Position numbers and translations under genes: made by a program
Assembly (NCBI GenBank): GCA_965227695.1
Contig: OZ245760.1
Location: 1,798,001-1,862,000 of the forward strand
DNA length: 64,000 nt
Source: UBA1858 sp965227695
GTDB lineage: Bacteria > Pseudomonadota > Gammaproteobacteria > UBA4575
Direction: 5' to 3'
Part shown: one piece after another, positions 17,108-26,321 of the stretch
Layout: the number at the start of each line of letters is the position of its first letter
How positions within the stretch are numbered: position 1 is the first letter of the stretch
Notes under the pieces: model-generated
What the model saw: only the letters and a program-made list of their open reading frames with translations
Databases searched by the model: none
What the model was told of the DNA's origin: nothing

Positions 17108-17938
17108 TTATTTATTATTTGGCTTAGTGACACCCTGGGTAATTCGGTCAAGGATTACCGCCAGGATCACGACACATAATCCACCTTCGAAACCCAGCCC
17201 CACATCCAGTCTCTGTATACCTTTGAGCACCGTATCACCCAAACCACCGGCGCCAATCATCGAAGCGATGACAACCATGGATAACGCCAGCATGATAGTC
17301 TGATTGATCCCGGTCATAATGGAAGGCAGTGCCGAGGGCAATTGCACTCTTAACAGTAATTGAAGATTTGTGCAGCCAAAGGCCAGGCCGGTTTCGACCA
17401 GTTCTTTAGGTACGTGGCGGATGCCAAGATTGGTTAATCTCACTGCAGGCGGCATGGCAAATATTATAGTTGCAACGATCCCGGGCACACGCCCAAGGCC
17501 AAAGAACATCGCGGCCGGAATGAGGTAAACAAATGCAGGCATGGTTTGCATGAGATCCAGTACCGGTCTCAATATGCGCTCAAAAGCATCATTGCGTGCG
17601 GCCAGAATACCAAGGGGAATACCGATTAACAGACTGACAATTGTGGAAGCAAGTACAAGCGCGAGCGTGACAATCGTTTCAGTCCATAGCCCCATACCTG
17701 CAACCAGCAAAAGGCCCGCAAATGTGAATACTGCAAATTGCCACTGTGTGCGCCACCATGCCAGCAAAGTCAAAATAATAATTAGCAGCCATGACGGTAA
17801 AAACAGCAGTGTGCCTTCTATGCTGTATGTGAGGGCATACAACATGGTGTTCACCAGGTCAAAAAAAGGCTGCGCATAATCCAGCAAAAAATCAACCAGT
17901 GCGGTTATCCACTTATCTACAGGAATATCAAAATTCAT
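17108..17938 (-). CDS. proW: Glycine betaine ABC transporter permease
   Basis: 276 residues with about six membrane helices. The inner-membrane subunit signature (ETGLAFGCTNLQLLLRVQLP) is the EAA loop that docks with the ATPase. LVLASTIVSLLIGIPLGILA and IPAAMFFGLGRVPGIVATII match ProW/OpuAB. It works as a homodimer with the ATPase encoded 5 bp upstream. The short N-terminal region before the core (residues 1-60) is typical of ProW proteins. Confidence 0.92.
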   Translation of the reverse strand: MNFDIPVDKWITALVDFLLDYAQPFFDLVNTMLYALTYSIEGTLLFLPSWLLIIILTLLAWWRTQWQFAVFTFAGLLLVAGMGLWTETIVTLALVLASTIVSLLIGIPLGILAARNDAFERILRPVLDLMQTMPAFVYLIPAAMFFGLGRVPGIVATIIFAMPPAVRLTNLGIRHVPKELVETGLAFGCTNLQLLLRVQLPSALPSIMTGINQTIMLALSMVVIASMIGAGGLGDTVLKGIQRLDVGLGFEGGLCVVILAVILDRITQGVTKPNNK

Positions 17939-17943
17939 GAGTG

Positions 17944-18957
17944 TTAACCTCTTGCCAGGCTTTCCAGTAATTGCGTACGGTCTATAATCCCGATCACCTT
18001 GCCACTATCGTCAGCCACCGCAATCGGCGAATCACTGGCCGCGGCAATAGGCAGTAACTCATCAAGCTGGGTGTTTGCAGCAACCTGCTTACTCACGTGC
18101 CTGTTTTGACCGGGGATGGCAATATCACCCGCAGTCAATAATTGCCCGGGTTGTATGTCTTCAAAAAACGCCCGCACATATTCATCCGCCGGATTTTTAA
18201 CAATTTCTGTCGGTGTCCCTACCTGACGTACTTCGCCATCAGACATTACCGCAATGCGATCAGCAATTTTGACTGCTTCTCTGAGATCGTGTGATATAAA
18301 CACGATAGTACGTTTATCAGAGCTTTGCAATTCCAGCAACGCATCCTGCATGTCATTACGAATAAGCGGGTCGAGCGCAGAAAATGCCTCATCCATAAGC
18401 ATCACCTCCGGTTCTGTCACCCAGGCACGTGCCAATCCCACACGCTGCTGCATTCCTCCGGATAGCTGTTCGGGTTTCTGATCTTTCACTTCGGGAATAC
18501 TGACGAGTTTCAGGGCCTGAACACCGCGCTCTCTTGCTTCTGATTTATCAACGCCAGCCACTCTAAGACCAAAAATAACATTTTCAAGTACACTTAAATG
18601 TGGCAGCAAAGCAAATGACTGAAATACCATGCTCATTTTCTTTCTGCGCAGCTCTACCAGTTCGCGTTTTGTCATGGCAGTAATATCTACGCCATTCAGC
18701 ACAACACGGCCTTCTGTTGGCTCGATGAGACGATTAATCATGCGCACCAGCGTTGACTTGCCTGAACCCGACAGGCCCATGACGACAAACAGTTCTCCGG
18801 AATTAATGGAAATATTTACATTACGTACTCCGATAACCTGCCCGGTTGTCTCAAGAAGCTCTTTTTTAGACAGATTTTTATACGGCGCATCCGGCCCCGG
18901 GTTTTGCTCGCAACCGAATATTTTGGACAGATTCTGAAGTTCAAGATAGGCAGACAC
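17944..18957 (-). CDS. proV: Glycine betaine ABC transporter ATPase
   Basis: 337 residues. Walker A GLSGSGKST (about residue 62), the signature LSGGMQQRVGLARAW, Walker B VMLMDEAFSALDPL and the switch histidine in FISHDLREA are intact. The C-terminus (about 280-335) carries a single CBS-like unit (SPIAVADDSGKVIGIIDRT), shorter than the tandem CBS pair of OpuAA that senses ionic strength. It energises uptake of osmolyte. The start codon is GTG without a strong ribosome-binding site. It is the first gene of the proVWX-bioA unit; a spacer of about 280 bp separates it from the methyltransferases. Confidence 0.92.
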   Translation of the reverse strand: MSAYLELQNLSKIFGCEQNPGPDAPYKNLSKKELLETTGQVIGVRNVNISINSGELFVVMGLSGSGKSTLVRMINRLIEPTEGRVVLNGVDITAMTKRELVELRRKKMSMVFQSFALLPHLSVLENVIFGLRVAGVDKSEARERGVQALKLVSIPEVKDQKPEQLSGGMQQRVGLARAWVTEPEVMLMDEAFSALDPLIRNDMQDALLELQSSDKRTIVFISHDLREAVKIADRIAVMSDGEVRQVGTPTEIVKNPADEYVRAFFEDIQPGQLLTAGDIAIPGQNRHVSKQVAANTQLDELLPIAAASDSPIAVADDSGKVIGIIDRTQLLESLARG

Positions 18958-19241
18958 GATCAGGCAATATCAGTTTCGTTTAATGCGGCATCGGCAAGCT
19001 GTTTATTGTTAGTCTTCGTCTGTTGGTTTTTTCTGCAGCAGCTAAAACGCAGCAATAGACCGGACCGTGCAGCTGTTTATTTGCCTTACCAGTCTAGCAT
19101 AGTTATTCGCTTTTATTCTGCCCTACCCTGACAAGTTAGTAACGCAATTTTTATATGCATATACACCGGACGGCCTCCAACAATCAAAGGAAATACTGGG
19201 GAGCTGTTATTAGCCTGAGCACGCTGCCCGTTTGGTGTAAA

Positions 19242-20084
19242 TTAATCGGGCTTTTTGAAGTGCATAATGCCCCAGGCAAGATAGCCTTTATTGCCGGCAT
19301 CAATCCAGTGACCAAGCCCTAATATCATTCGGTCAACATACTCACTTGAAACCACGCCAGCAAGTTCATCACGACGATTCGTCAATTCCTGTCGAACACG
19401 AGTATAGTGAGTAATCAGTTGCGGGGTCAGGTCAGTAATTTCAAGTTCCTCCCAACCCAGTTGTCTGGCGGTACTTCGATAAAACTTAAATGACCCCAGG
19501 CTGTCAAGGTGAATTCTGTCCAGAACGGGTTGCAGCACCCCTTCCGGACAATCATCTGCTTGCATTGGATCGGTGAAAATAAATTCCCCGCCGGGCTTAA
19601 GAACACGGTCGACTTCCTGCAAAACGACTTCACGTCGACTGGAGTGTAGTAGTGAATCCTGACACCATGCGAAATCAAAACTATTATCTTCCAGCGGGAT
19701 TTCTTCGAAACTACCATCCAGAACAGTAATTTTATCGGCAAGGTTCTGTTCAGCGGTAATGCTACGGTTTCGGGCATTTTGGGCTTCACTTAAGTTCAGA
19801 CAGGTAACGTGACACCCAAACTGTTTTGCAAGCCAACGCGCAGCACCTCCATAAGCAGCACCTAAATCAATGATTTTGGTATGCTCATCAGGCGTTGCTT
19901 TGTATCGGGATGCCATCGTTGCATCCGTTCGCTGCGAAGCATCCGCAATACTTTCCTGATCGTCTTTGTACAATCCTATATGAATATCTTCCCCGCCCCA
20001 GACGTGGAAGTAAAAATTGTCCGCATCATCACTGTTGTAGTAGTCCTGAGCGGTTTTAACATTTTCTGAATAATTACTAGTCAT
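19242..20084 (-). CDS. sdmt: Sarcosine/dimethylglycine N-methyltransferase
   Basis: 280 residues, the normal size. An N-terminal region typical of the family (AQDYYNSDDADNFYFHVWGG) precedes a class I methyltransferase fold: motif I IIDLGAAYGGAARWLA, then DFAWCQDSLLHS and LKPGGEFIFTDPM. These enzymes methylate sarcosine and dimethylglycine with S-adenosylmethionine to give glycine betaine. Together with the gene 15 bp upstream they make betaine from glycine in three steps, a route best known in Ectothiorhodospira, Halorhodospira and other halophiles. The product would serve as an osmolyte in the cytoplasm. Confidence 0.93.
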   Translation of the reverse strand: MTSNYSENVKTAQDYYNSDDADNFYFHVWGGEDIHIGLYKDDQESIADASQRTDATMASRYKATPDEHTKIIDLGAAYGGAARWLAKQFGCHVTCLNLSEAQNARNRSITAEQNLADKITVLDGSFEEIPLEDNSFDFAWCQDSLLHSSRREVVLQEVDRVLKPGGEFIFTDPMQADDCPEGVLQPVLDRIHLDSLGSFKFYRSTARQLGWEELEITDLTPQLITHYTRVRQELTNRRDELAGVVSSEYVDRMILGLGHWIDAGNKGYLAWGIMHFKKPD

Positions 20085-20099
20085 TATATTTTTTGTTTT

Positions 20100-20921
20100 T
20101 TATTCCTGGATATATTTTTTCTCGGCCACATGGATAAAGAAATCCGGCTCATTGTGCCGATAGGTTTCTTTAAAGTCACCATAGGTCGTCACGCGTTGGA
20201 AGCCGACTTCTTTCATCAACCTGACGACATAGTTGCAACGCAGTGGAAACATGTTCAAGTGGAATGTATCGCCGTCTTCAAACTCGTATTTGAATCGCGC
20301 CAGAGAGTCATCTACATATTCCGGAGAAGCACTGACCCGGTCACCACAATAGTAATAGTTATGGCTTGGCTCAACTTTTTTATCCAGTAGCGCATCATAA
20401 TTACGCTGGTCAAGGATTAATATGCCATCATGCCGTAATGTTGCGTAAAACTCTGCCAGGCTTTTGCGGCGATCATTTTCATCATGTAAATGTGTGAACG
20501 AATTGCCAAGACAAATGACAGCATCATACAAATCATGAACATCATGGTTTAGCCAACGCCAGTCTGCCTGGATGGTACGTAAAATCTTGTCCTGTTTGCG
20601 TGCATTCTCAAATGCTTTTGCCAGCATCGTTGCACTTCCGTCTGCACTGGTGACTTCAATTCCGGCTCTCATAAGCTGGACTGAATGAAAACCGGTGCCG
20701 GTGGCAACATCGAGCACTTTTTTGGCACCATGCTCACGTAATTTTTCAATAAAAAATTCGCCTTCGGATTTTGAGCGCCCTTCCCAGTCAATCAGGTCGT
20801 CCCACTTATCGACAAAAGAACGCACATACTCATCCTGGTATGTGTCCGACTCACGAACCTCTAACGGATTATCACCGTAGTCTTGTTCGTTTTGATTGTT
20901 ATGATTTGTTTGGTGTTCCAT
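20100..20921 (-). CDS. gsmt: Glycine/sarcosine N-methyltransferase
   Basis: About 273 residues. The N-terminus has the family segment YVRSFVDKWDDLIDWEGRSK; motif I is VLDVATGTGFHSVQLMRAG; DAVICLGNSFTHL and GILILDQRNYDALL follow, the latter with the arginine and tyrosine that bind glycine in this family. It methylates glycine to sarcosine and dimethylglycine. The ATG at 20921 is preferred because homologues start close to the conserved region; a further in-frame 33 codons upstream are of low quality. It leads an operon with the dimethylglycine methyltransferase and is divergent from a MarR regulator. Confidence 0.93.
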   Translation of the reverse strand: MEHQTNHNNQNEQDYGDNPLEVRESDTYQDEYVRSFVDKWDDLIDWEGRSKSEGEFFIEKLREHGAKKVLDVATGTGFHSVQLMRAGIEVTSADGSATMLAKAFENARKQDKILRTIQADWRWLNHDVHDLYDAVICLGNSFTHLHDENDRRKSLAEFYATLRHDGILILDQRNYDALLDKKVEPSHNYYYCGDRVSASPEYVDDSLARFKYEFEDGDTFHLNMFPLRCNYVVRLMKEVGFQRVTTYGDFKETYRHNEPDFFIHVAEKKYIQE

Positions 20922-21112
20922 ATTAGTATTCTGAAAACCTCGTTGATTCGCACAGAACTGGTTATTCAAGCCTGGCGTAAATGAATTTGGACAAATAATG
21001 ATATTCCGATATAAATACACTCAAATGGTTATGGTTGAATTAGCTGCTAAAAGCTTGTAAATACTTAGCATTCAAACTAATTTAGCCGGTATATCCTGCA
21101 AAACCGGTTGTT

Positions 21113-21131
21113 CGGTGTATTATATGTACCG
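21113..21131. promoter_or_regulatory. Pseudo-palindrome between gsmt and the MarR gene
   Basis: A 19-bp imperfect palindrome with arms CGGT and ACCG around an AT core lies in the 290-bp divergent region. MarR regulators of the EctR/CosR group bind pseudo-palindromes of about this size next to osmolyte genes. A second dyad, GCATATGC (21154-21161), lies 30 bp away. The assignment is tentative. Confidence 0.3.
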
Positions 21132-21214
21132 TAATAATTGGTTTATTAGCATAGCATATGCGACAGATATCGTAAAATTTGTACTTTGGGCCGAAAGCAA
21201 TATAGGACTTTAAC

Positions 21215-21781
21215 TTGAAAGAAAATGAAAAAATTGACCAGGTTTTGATCGCATTGCGCAAGATAATTCGCGCCATTGACCTGCATTCACATAACCTCGT
21301 TCACAGTCATGGTTTAACTGGCCCACAGGCACTTGTTTTGAAATCCCTCCAGACAGGAGGAAAGTCTGCAGGAGAGCTCGCCAGCCTCGTCAGCCTCAGT
21401 CAGGGCACGGTGACAGATATCGTAAAAAGACTTGAGCAAAAAAAACTCGTTATTCGCACAAGGGATACCGTAGACCGCAGACGCGTGCACGTAGAAGCCA
21501 CTGATCTTGGGACAAAAGTACTGGAAATGTCTCCGCCACTATTACAGGAAAAATTTTCCGAGCAATTCAGTTTACTGCAGGACTGGGAGCAGTCTCAGCT
21601 GTTGGCGGTTTTACAAAGAATCGCCTCGATGATGGGCGCTGAAAAAATTGATGCGGCACCCGTATTATCAAGCGGGTCTGTGCTTGCCACGGAGCAATAC
21701 GTTGAAAACCTGATCAAGGCGGAAAATGACCCATCATCCAACCATGCAGAAAATTTACTGGCACTCTCCGACAAGCGTTAA
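21215..21781 (+). CDS. MarR family regulator, EctR/CosR-like
   Basis: 188 residues. LIALRKIIRAIDLHSHNLVH and GLTGPQALVLKSLQ closely resemble EctR1/CosR, the salt-responsive MarR proteins that repress ectoine and betaine genes. The winged HTH covers residues ~45-105 (SAGELASLVSLSQGTVTDIV, then the wing DTVDRRRVHVEAT). A C-terminal extension beyond residue 150 is not conserved in MarR. The start is TTG, with AGGA 8 nt upstream; no in-frame ATG is available before the domain. It is divergent from gsmt-sdmt and probably represses them at low osmolarity. The target is inferred. Confidence 0.85.
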   Translation: MKENEKIDQVLIALRKIIRAIDLHSHNLVHSHGLTGPQALVLKSLQTGGKSAGELASLVSLSQGTVTDIVKRLEQKKLVIRTRDTVDRRRVHVEATDLGTKVLEMSPPLLQEKFSEQFSLLQDWEQSQLLAVLQRIASMMGAEKIDAAPVLSSGSVLATEQYVENLIKAENDPSSNHAENLLALSDKR

Positions 21782-22234
21782 TCACAGTCACATACAGAAA
21801 AATCGCATCACGCGCGTCAGGCTCTACTGGCGTGTGTTAACTACAGGCATCCGCGATACGGAATAAAAAACAGACTGATTGATTCTCATTCCCCGGAATT
21901 GTAACCACATGAAGTGTTAACCCATAGCACGGTTAAATATCATTCATCACAATACTGGCTGTTAAGTTTATATGTGATAGCCGCAAACGAGACAGTTTAA
22001 TCAGGCAAACATCAAATGCTCTGGGTTATCCCGTTTTTTAGATGTTTTTATAGGTAATTCCAAAAACATAAGGTATATTGATCATCATGACTGATCTGCT
22101 TTAACAATATATCAGTCAAAGATAGATTAAGATCTTGTAACGCAAGAGTTTTGATAGATGGCCTGATGCTAAAAACAAAGACTGCGTTTATGATGATATC
22201 AGAATAAACCCCATAGGCTGGAGGCCTCTAATCT
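21782..22234. other. Intergenic region
   Basis: No gene. A weak hairpin after the MarR gene (arms at 21809-21820 and 21827-21836, with a bulge) may terminate it. GGAGG at about 22220 serves the CBS gene. Nothing else is seen. Confidence 0.4.
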
Positions 22235-22690
22235 ATGCTAGTTAGTGAAATAATGACTCGTTCTCCCAGGACTGTGACACCGACCACCAAGTTGCGTGCC
22301 GTGGCCTCAATTATGTGCCTTTACCGAATTCCAGCGCTGCCCGTTATTGATGAAAATGGTATTCTTGTTGGCAATGTCTCTGAATTCGACCTTCTTAAAA
22401 ATCTGCTTCCAACCATGGAGGACATTGTCGCCGGTAACGCTGTGCTGGAAGTCGAACGGATGGCGTCGAATTATTCAGCGTCCATGGATCGACTTGTGAA
22501 AGATATTATGAATAACAAGCCCATTTCTGTATCACCTGATCAGCACATCCTGAAAGCAACTGCCAAAATGACCAGTCACCGTTTTCGACGCATCCCGGTC
22601 ACCGATGACAATAACAAACTGGTTGGTGTGATGAGCCTTGGAGATGTTCATAAAGCAATATATGAAACGCATGTTTCATCCAGCAATTAA
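22235..22690 (+). CDS. Tandem CBS domain protein
   Basis: 151 residues consisting of one CBS pair (Bateman module). The first CBS spans about residues 6-60 (IMTRSPRTVTPTTKLRAVAS and PVIDENGILVGNVSEFDLLK), the second about 88-148 (IMNNKPISVSPDQHILKATA and PVTDDNNKLVGVMSLGDVHK). Such modules bind adenosine nucleotides and regulate partners. No catalytic domain is attached and the partner is unknown. It forms its own unit; the neighbours are not functionally suggestive. Confidence 0.9.
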   Translation: MLVSEIMTRSPRTVTPTTKLRAVASIMCLYRIPALPVIDENGILVGNVSEFDLLKNLLPTMEDIVAGNAVLEVERMASNYSASMDRLVKDIMNNKPISVSPDQHILKATAKMTSHRFRRIPVTDDNNKLVGVMSLGDVHKAIYETHVSSSN

Positions 22691-22709
22691 TCTGTGACAT
22701 TACAGTAAA

Positions 22710-22735
22710 TGGCATTGTCATCGGCTTTAATGCCA
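22710..22735 (+). terminator. Hairpin after the CBS gene
   Basis: TGGCATT (22710-22716) pairs with AATGCCA (22729-22735) around a 12-nt loop, 20 bp after the stop codon. No clear T-tract follows. It may also serve the opposing gene that ends at 22775. Confidence 0.35.
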
Positions 22736-22774
22736 TAAGCAATTAACAATTGTTACAAGCTTGAATATGTGTTA

Positions 22775-23101
22775 TCACTGCTCTTCGGTGGTTATAATGA
22801 TCATCGGAGGCGTGGTGATTCTGATTACTGCATTATATCCTTCGAGGAACTCGGCCAGTTGATCAAGCTTTTCCAGACCGCTAATAGTAGAGATTTTTGA
22901 TAAAAGCCGAGCATCACCAGTAATATTAATATCTTCTGGTCTATTACCCGAAATATCTTCATTAAGTGCTTTAAATATCGCATGATTATAGTTCTGAGGA
23001 AGCAACACTTTTATTGTCGCAACCTCATTAATAAACTTTTTGATTTCCTTAACAGTATCTTCACCAAGCCAGGTTAATTTTAGGACCGGTACTTTGCTCA
23101 T
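22775..23101 (-). CDS. Conserved-looking cytoplasmic protein of unknown function
   Basis: 108 residues, soluble, mixed alpha/beta, with no signal peptide or membrane helix. I do not recognise it. The region LKLTWLGEDTVKEIKKFINE at the start and the hydrophobic C-terminal strand VIRITTPPMIIIT give it the look of a small regulatory or binding domain. GGAG precedes the ATG by 10 nt, which supports coding. It lies 57 bp downstream of the ybbP-type permease gene on the same strand and might share its transcript. Confidence 0.55.
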   Translation of the reverse strand: MSKVPVLKLTWLGEDTVKEIKKFINEVATIKVLLPQNYNHAIFKALNEDISGNRPEDINITGDARLLSKISTISGLEKLDQLAEFLEGYNAVIRITTPPMIIITTEEQ

Positions 23102-23157
23102 ATTGTTTGGCTCCAGCGTTATTTAAACTTCAGCAATATACTATAAGATAAATATCT

Positions 23158-25653
23158 TCAATTGCCGGCAATCAATTTTTGCACGGGTGTATTTCTGGTT
23201 GTATGTATGGATATATAGCCACCCAAAACAACAAGGCCAGGCGCTATGAGCAGACACAATATCGCAGTTTTTAGATTAAACACAAAATTCCCGTCTATCA
23301 CGTAATTTGTCAGCACGGCACTCACAGACATTGTCAAAAGATAGGCCATGACACCTGCAATCAATCCGATGAAGACATATTCCGCACGAAAAATTTTTTT
23401 TAATAGAAAACTGTCTGCACCGACGGCGCGGAAAATTGCAGTGCTATAGGCCCTGTATCTGCGTAATATTAATTCAATAGAGATAAAAACCATGATGCTG
23501 GAAAACAGTGAAAAGACCATGACGGTTTCTACGGCATAACTTACATTGGAGGCTATTTGACGCACTTTATTTAATAAAAAATCCACGTCAAAAAATGTCA
23601 CACTGGGAAACAGGTCTACCAAATCTCTTAATACTGGGCGCTGATGGCTATCCAGACGCAAACTGATCATATAAGTTGCGGGCAACTCGTCCAGCGAACC
23701 AGGAGAAAAAATCATATAGAAATTAGGCGTGAATGACTCCCATTCCACTGTTCTGAGACTGGTAACCATGGCAGTAATTTTTTGTCCGGACACGGTAAAA
23801 GTAAGGTCATCACCAATATCAATATCGAGATTTTCTGCGATTCCCTGCTCTATGGATACTTCGTTAACCTGCTGATTACCGGAATGCCAGTTACCTTTTA
23901 TAATCCGATTATCTTGAGGTAATGTTTCACTCCATGTCAAAGCAAGATCACGCTCAAGTGATTCATCATAGCGATTACTGGCTTCGTTGGCATATTGATT
24001 GATATTAATATCATTCACCGCGCTTAAACGCCCCCTTGTAATTGGATATAAAGGACTATGTATTATGTTTCTGTCTTTTAAAGAGTCTATGAACAGGTCA
24101 CTGTCTTTTTCAAATAAATTAATGGCAAAAATATTTGGAGCATCGGGAGGCACTTTAGCTTGCCATGAAGTAATCAGGTCATCCCTGACTGTACCGATCA
24201 ATGCCAAGGAAAAAAAAGTCAACGCCACCGCGATAATCTGAATAGTCACCATATAACGGTTCGCCTTTAAACTTCGGGCTGCTAACTTAAGCGAGGCTTG
24301 ATTATTATCAGTGAAGCGGTCAAACAATCCGATACAATAGTTTGCCAGTAATGAAACAAATAATATGAAAGCAAGTAATGAAACTACAATATACACACTG
24401 ATCACTACATCAGTTGTACCAGTATAAATGAGAAATGAGAGACCTGCGATCATAAACAGGGCACTTATCAGTCTGGGTTGTTGACTGATTTGACTGTCAT
24501 TCAATAATAACCCTGGAGCAGTGTTCAGCAACCTGTGGATAAAAGGCCAGGCAAAGCTTGCCACCACAATCATGGCTGTGAGCGCACTTAACATGAAAGG
24601 CTTAAGGCTGGCTGATGGCAGTTTTTCTGGAATCAGGTCTCCGAGCAGGCTTAACATTAGCCAGTGAGCCAGTGCACCAATGATATAGCCTGCAAAAATA
24701 GCAGTCAGGCTGTAAATAATAAAAGGGAAAATAATCGCTGCCATCATTTGTCTGCTTTTCAAACCGAGGCATCTCAGCAATGCATATTGAAAAGTCATAT
24801 CATTGGCATATTGAAAACTCACAAGCGCTGCTGCAATTGCACCCAGTAACACCGCAATCAACGCGGTAACATTTAAAAATCGATAGGCTCGTTTCAGCGT
24901 CTCGGCCAGCGTCTGGTTTGCTGAATCGACATTGAGAAACTGTTGATTTCTTTGCAGTGAATCTGACAGTTGCTGTTGCAATTCACTCAGTTTTTGCGGC
25001 TCACCAGCAAACAGGTAGCGATAAGTCACCCGGCTCCCTGGTTGAATCACTTTCGTGGCGGCAACACCCTGCCAGCCAATCAGCACACGAGGCGTAAAAC
25101 TGTAAAAACTATTTCCTTTGTCTGGTTCATAGATTAAAACCCGCGTCACTTTGAAAGAAGCTTCACCGATATTGATATACTGATTAAGGTTTATGCCAAG
25201 CTCATTCAGGACACGGTCCTCCACCCAGGCCTCTCCATTCTGCGGTGTTTCTGCGGTGGCATAGCTTGTGCCATATAATTTTTCTGACACTTCCAACTCG
25301 CCAATCAGCGGGTATTGATCTGACACTGCCTTGACACTGGAGAGTAAAAATTTTCCCGTTACTTGTGAATGCGCCATGGTCTGAAATGTCAGGGTTTTTG
25401 CACGCGACAATGGCATTGATTGAATGAGTGTTTCTTGCTGGTCATTCAGTTCTGTGGAAGATTGCAGTACCACATCTGCCGCCAGCACTTCTTTCGCCTG
25501 GTTGTGAAATAACTGCTCCAGGCGGTCACCCAGCAGGCTGATGCTGAAAGTCACTGCACAGGCAATAGTGATAGCGATACAAAACAGCCGTATCGAGGTT
25601 TGTCTGAACTGCCGGATAAGCAATGTTCGATAAAAATTCAACACGTTACTCAC
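23158..25653 (-). CDS. ybbP: ABC transporter permease, YbbP/FtsX type
   Basis: 831 residues with the usual ten-helix plan: one N-terminal helix (LFCIAITIACAVTFSISLLG), a large periplasmic domain, FtsX-type helix bundles near residues 255-370 and 720-830, and a central bundle near 390-480. YbbP-type permeases pair with YbbA ATPases and are placed with the MacB/LolE mechanotransmission class; the exported or extracted substrate is unproven, with lipids and lipoproteins the usual suggestions. The start is GTG, and the gene overlaps the end of ybbA by 8 bp, so translation is coupled. Divergent tesA next to the pair reproduces the E. coli tesA-ybbA-ybbP arrangement. Confidence 0.9.
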   Translation of the reverse strand: MSNVLNFYRTLLIRQFRQTSIRLFCIAITIACAVTFSISLLGDRLEQLFHNQAKEVLAADVVLQSSTELNDQQETLIQSMPLSRAKTLTFQTMAHSQVTGKFLLSSVKAVSDQYPLIGELEVSEKLYGTSYATAETPQNGEAWVEDRVLNELGINLNQYINIGEASFKVTRVLIYEPDKGNSFYSFTPRVLIGWQGVAATKVIQPGSRVTYRYLFAGEPQKLSELQQQLSDSLQRNQQFLNVDSANQTLAETLKRAYRFLNVTALIAVLLGAIAAALVSFQYANDMTFQYALLRCLGLKSRQMMAAIIFPFIIYSLTAIFAGYIIGALAHWLMLSLLGDLIPEKLPSASLKPFMLSALTAMIVVASFAWPFIHRLLNTAPGLLLNDSQISQQPRLISALFMIAGLSFLIYTGTTDVVISVYIVVSLLAFILFVSLLANYCIGLFDRFTDNNQASLKLAARSLKANRYMVTIQIIAVALTFFSLALIGTVRDDLITSWQAKVPPDAPNIFAINLFEKDSDLFIDSLKDRNIIHSPLYPITRGRLSAVNDININQYANEASNRYDESLERDLALTWSETLPQDNRIIKGNWHSGNQQVNEVSIEQGIAENLDIDIGDDLTFTVSGQKITAMVTSLRTVEWESFTPNFYMIFSPGSLDELPATYMISLRLDSHQRPVLRDLVDLFPSVTFFDVDFLLNKVRQIASNVSYAVETVMVFSLFSSIMVFISIELILRRYRAYSTAIFRAVGADSFLLKKIFRAEYVFIGLIAGVMAYLLTMSVSAVLTNYVIDGNFVFNLKTAILCLLIAPGLVVLGGYISIHTTRNTPVQKLIAGN

Positions 25654-26278
25654 CGTCCAGCATTCCGCCAGTCAGTTGGCAGCGTTGATCACATTTTGCC
25701 GCTAAATTCTCATCATGAGTCACCAGAATCAGCGAGGTGCCCTGCTCTTTGTTGAGTTCAAATAACAGGTCGATGATTTTTTCTCCAGTGTGCGCATCCA
25801 GGTTGCCTGTCGGCTCATCAGCGAGCAACAAAGGGGGAGATGTTGAAAATGCGCGCGCAATGGCCACGCGCTGCTGTTCGCCTCCGGATAATGTCGTAGG
25901 AAAATGGCGCAGCCTGTGTTCGAGACCAACTCTCGCCAGCAGCGACTGTGCGATTTCCTTCGCCTGTTTTTGATGATTAATTTCCAGTGGAAGCATCACA
26001 TTTTCAAGCGCAGTAAATCCCGGCAACAGATGAAAAGCCTGGAATACAAAGCCGATATACTGGTTACGCAAAACAGCACGCTGGTCTTCATTCAGATTCT
26101 GAAGAGGGTGCTGGAACAATTCAATCGTTCCGCCGGTCGAAGTATCCAGTCCGGCCAGGAGACTCAATAATGTTGTCTTACCGGAGCCTGACTGCCCAAT
26201 TATGGCTATCGACTCGGATTTGTTAACGTCAAAGCTGATATCCTTGAGTATGGTTAACGGGCCTTCCTCGGTATCCAC
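25646..26278 (-). CDS. ybbA: ABC transporter ATPase, YbbA/LolD type
   Basis: 210 residues from the first standard start (GTG at 26278). Walker A GQSGSGKTT, signature LSGGEQQRVAIARAF, Walker B LLLADEPTGNLD and the switch H in LVTHDENLA are complete. From this start the protein lacks the first beta strand of the ABC fold. The frame stays open upstream and encodes LSCRHVSKVVDTEEG, which fits that strand as seen in YbbA of other bacteria. No ATG, GTG or TTG exists there, but an ATT at 26320 lies 7 nt after GGAG, so initiation at AUU is possible. It partners YbbP. Confidence 0.88.
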   Translation of the reverse strand: MDTEEGPLTILKDISFDVNKSESIAIIGQSGSGKTTLLSLLAGLDTSTGGTIELFQHPLQNLNEDQRAVLRNQYIGFVFQAFHLLPGFTALENVMLPLEINHQKQAKEIAQSLLARVGLEHRLRHFPTTLSGGEQQRVAIARAFSTSPPLLLADEPTGNLDAHTGEKIIDLLFELNKEQGTSLILVTHDENLAAKCDQRCQLTGGMLDGE

Positions 26279-26321
26279 TACTTTACTGACGTGACGACAA
26301 CTTAATATTGGTAATGAAATA

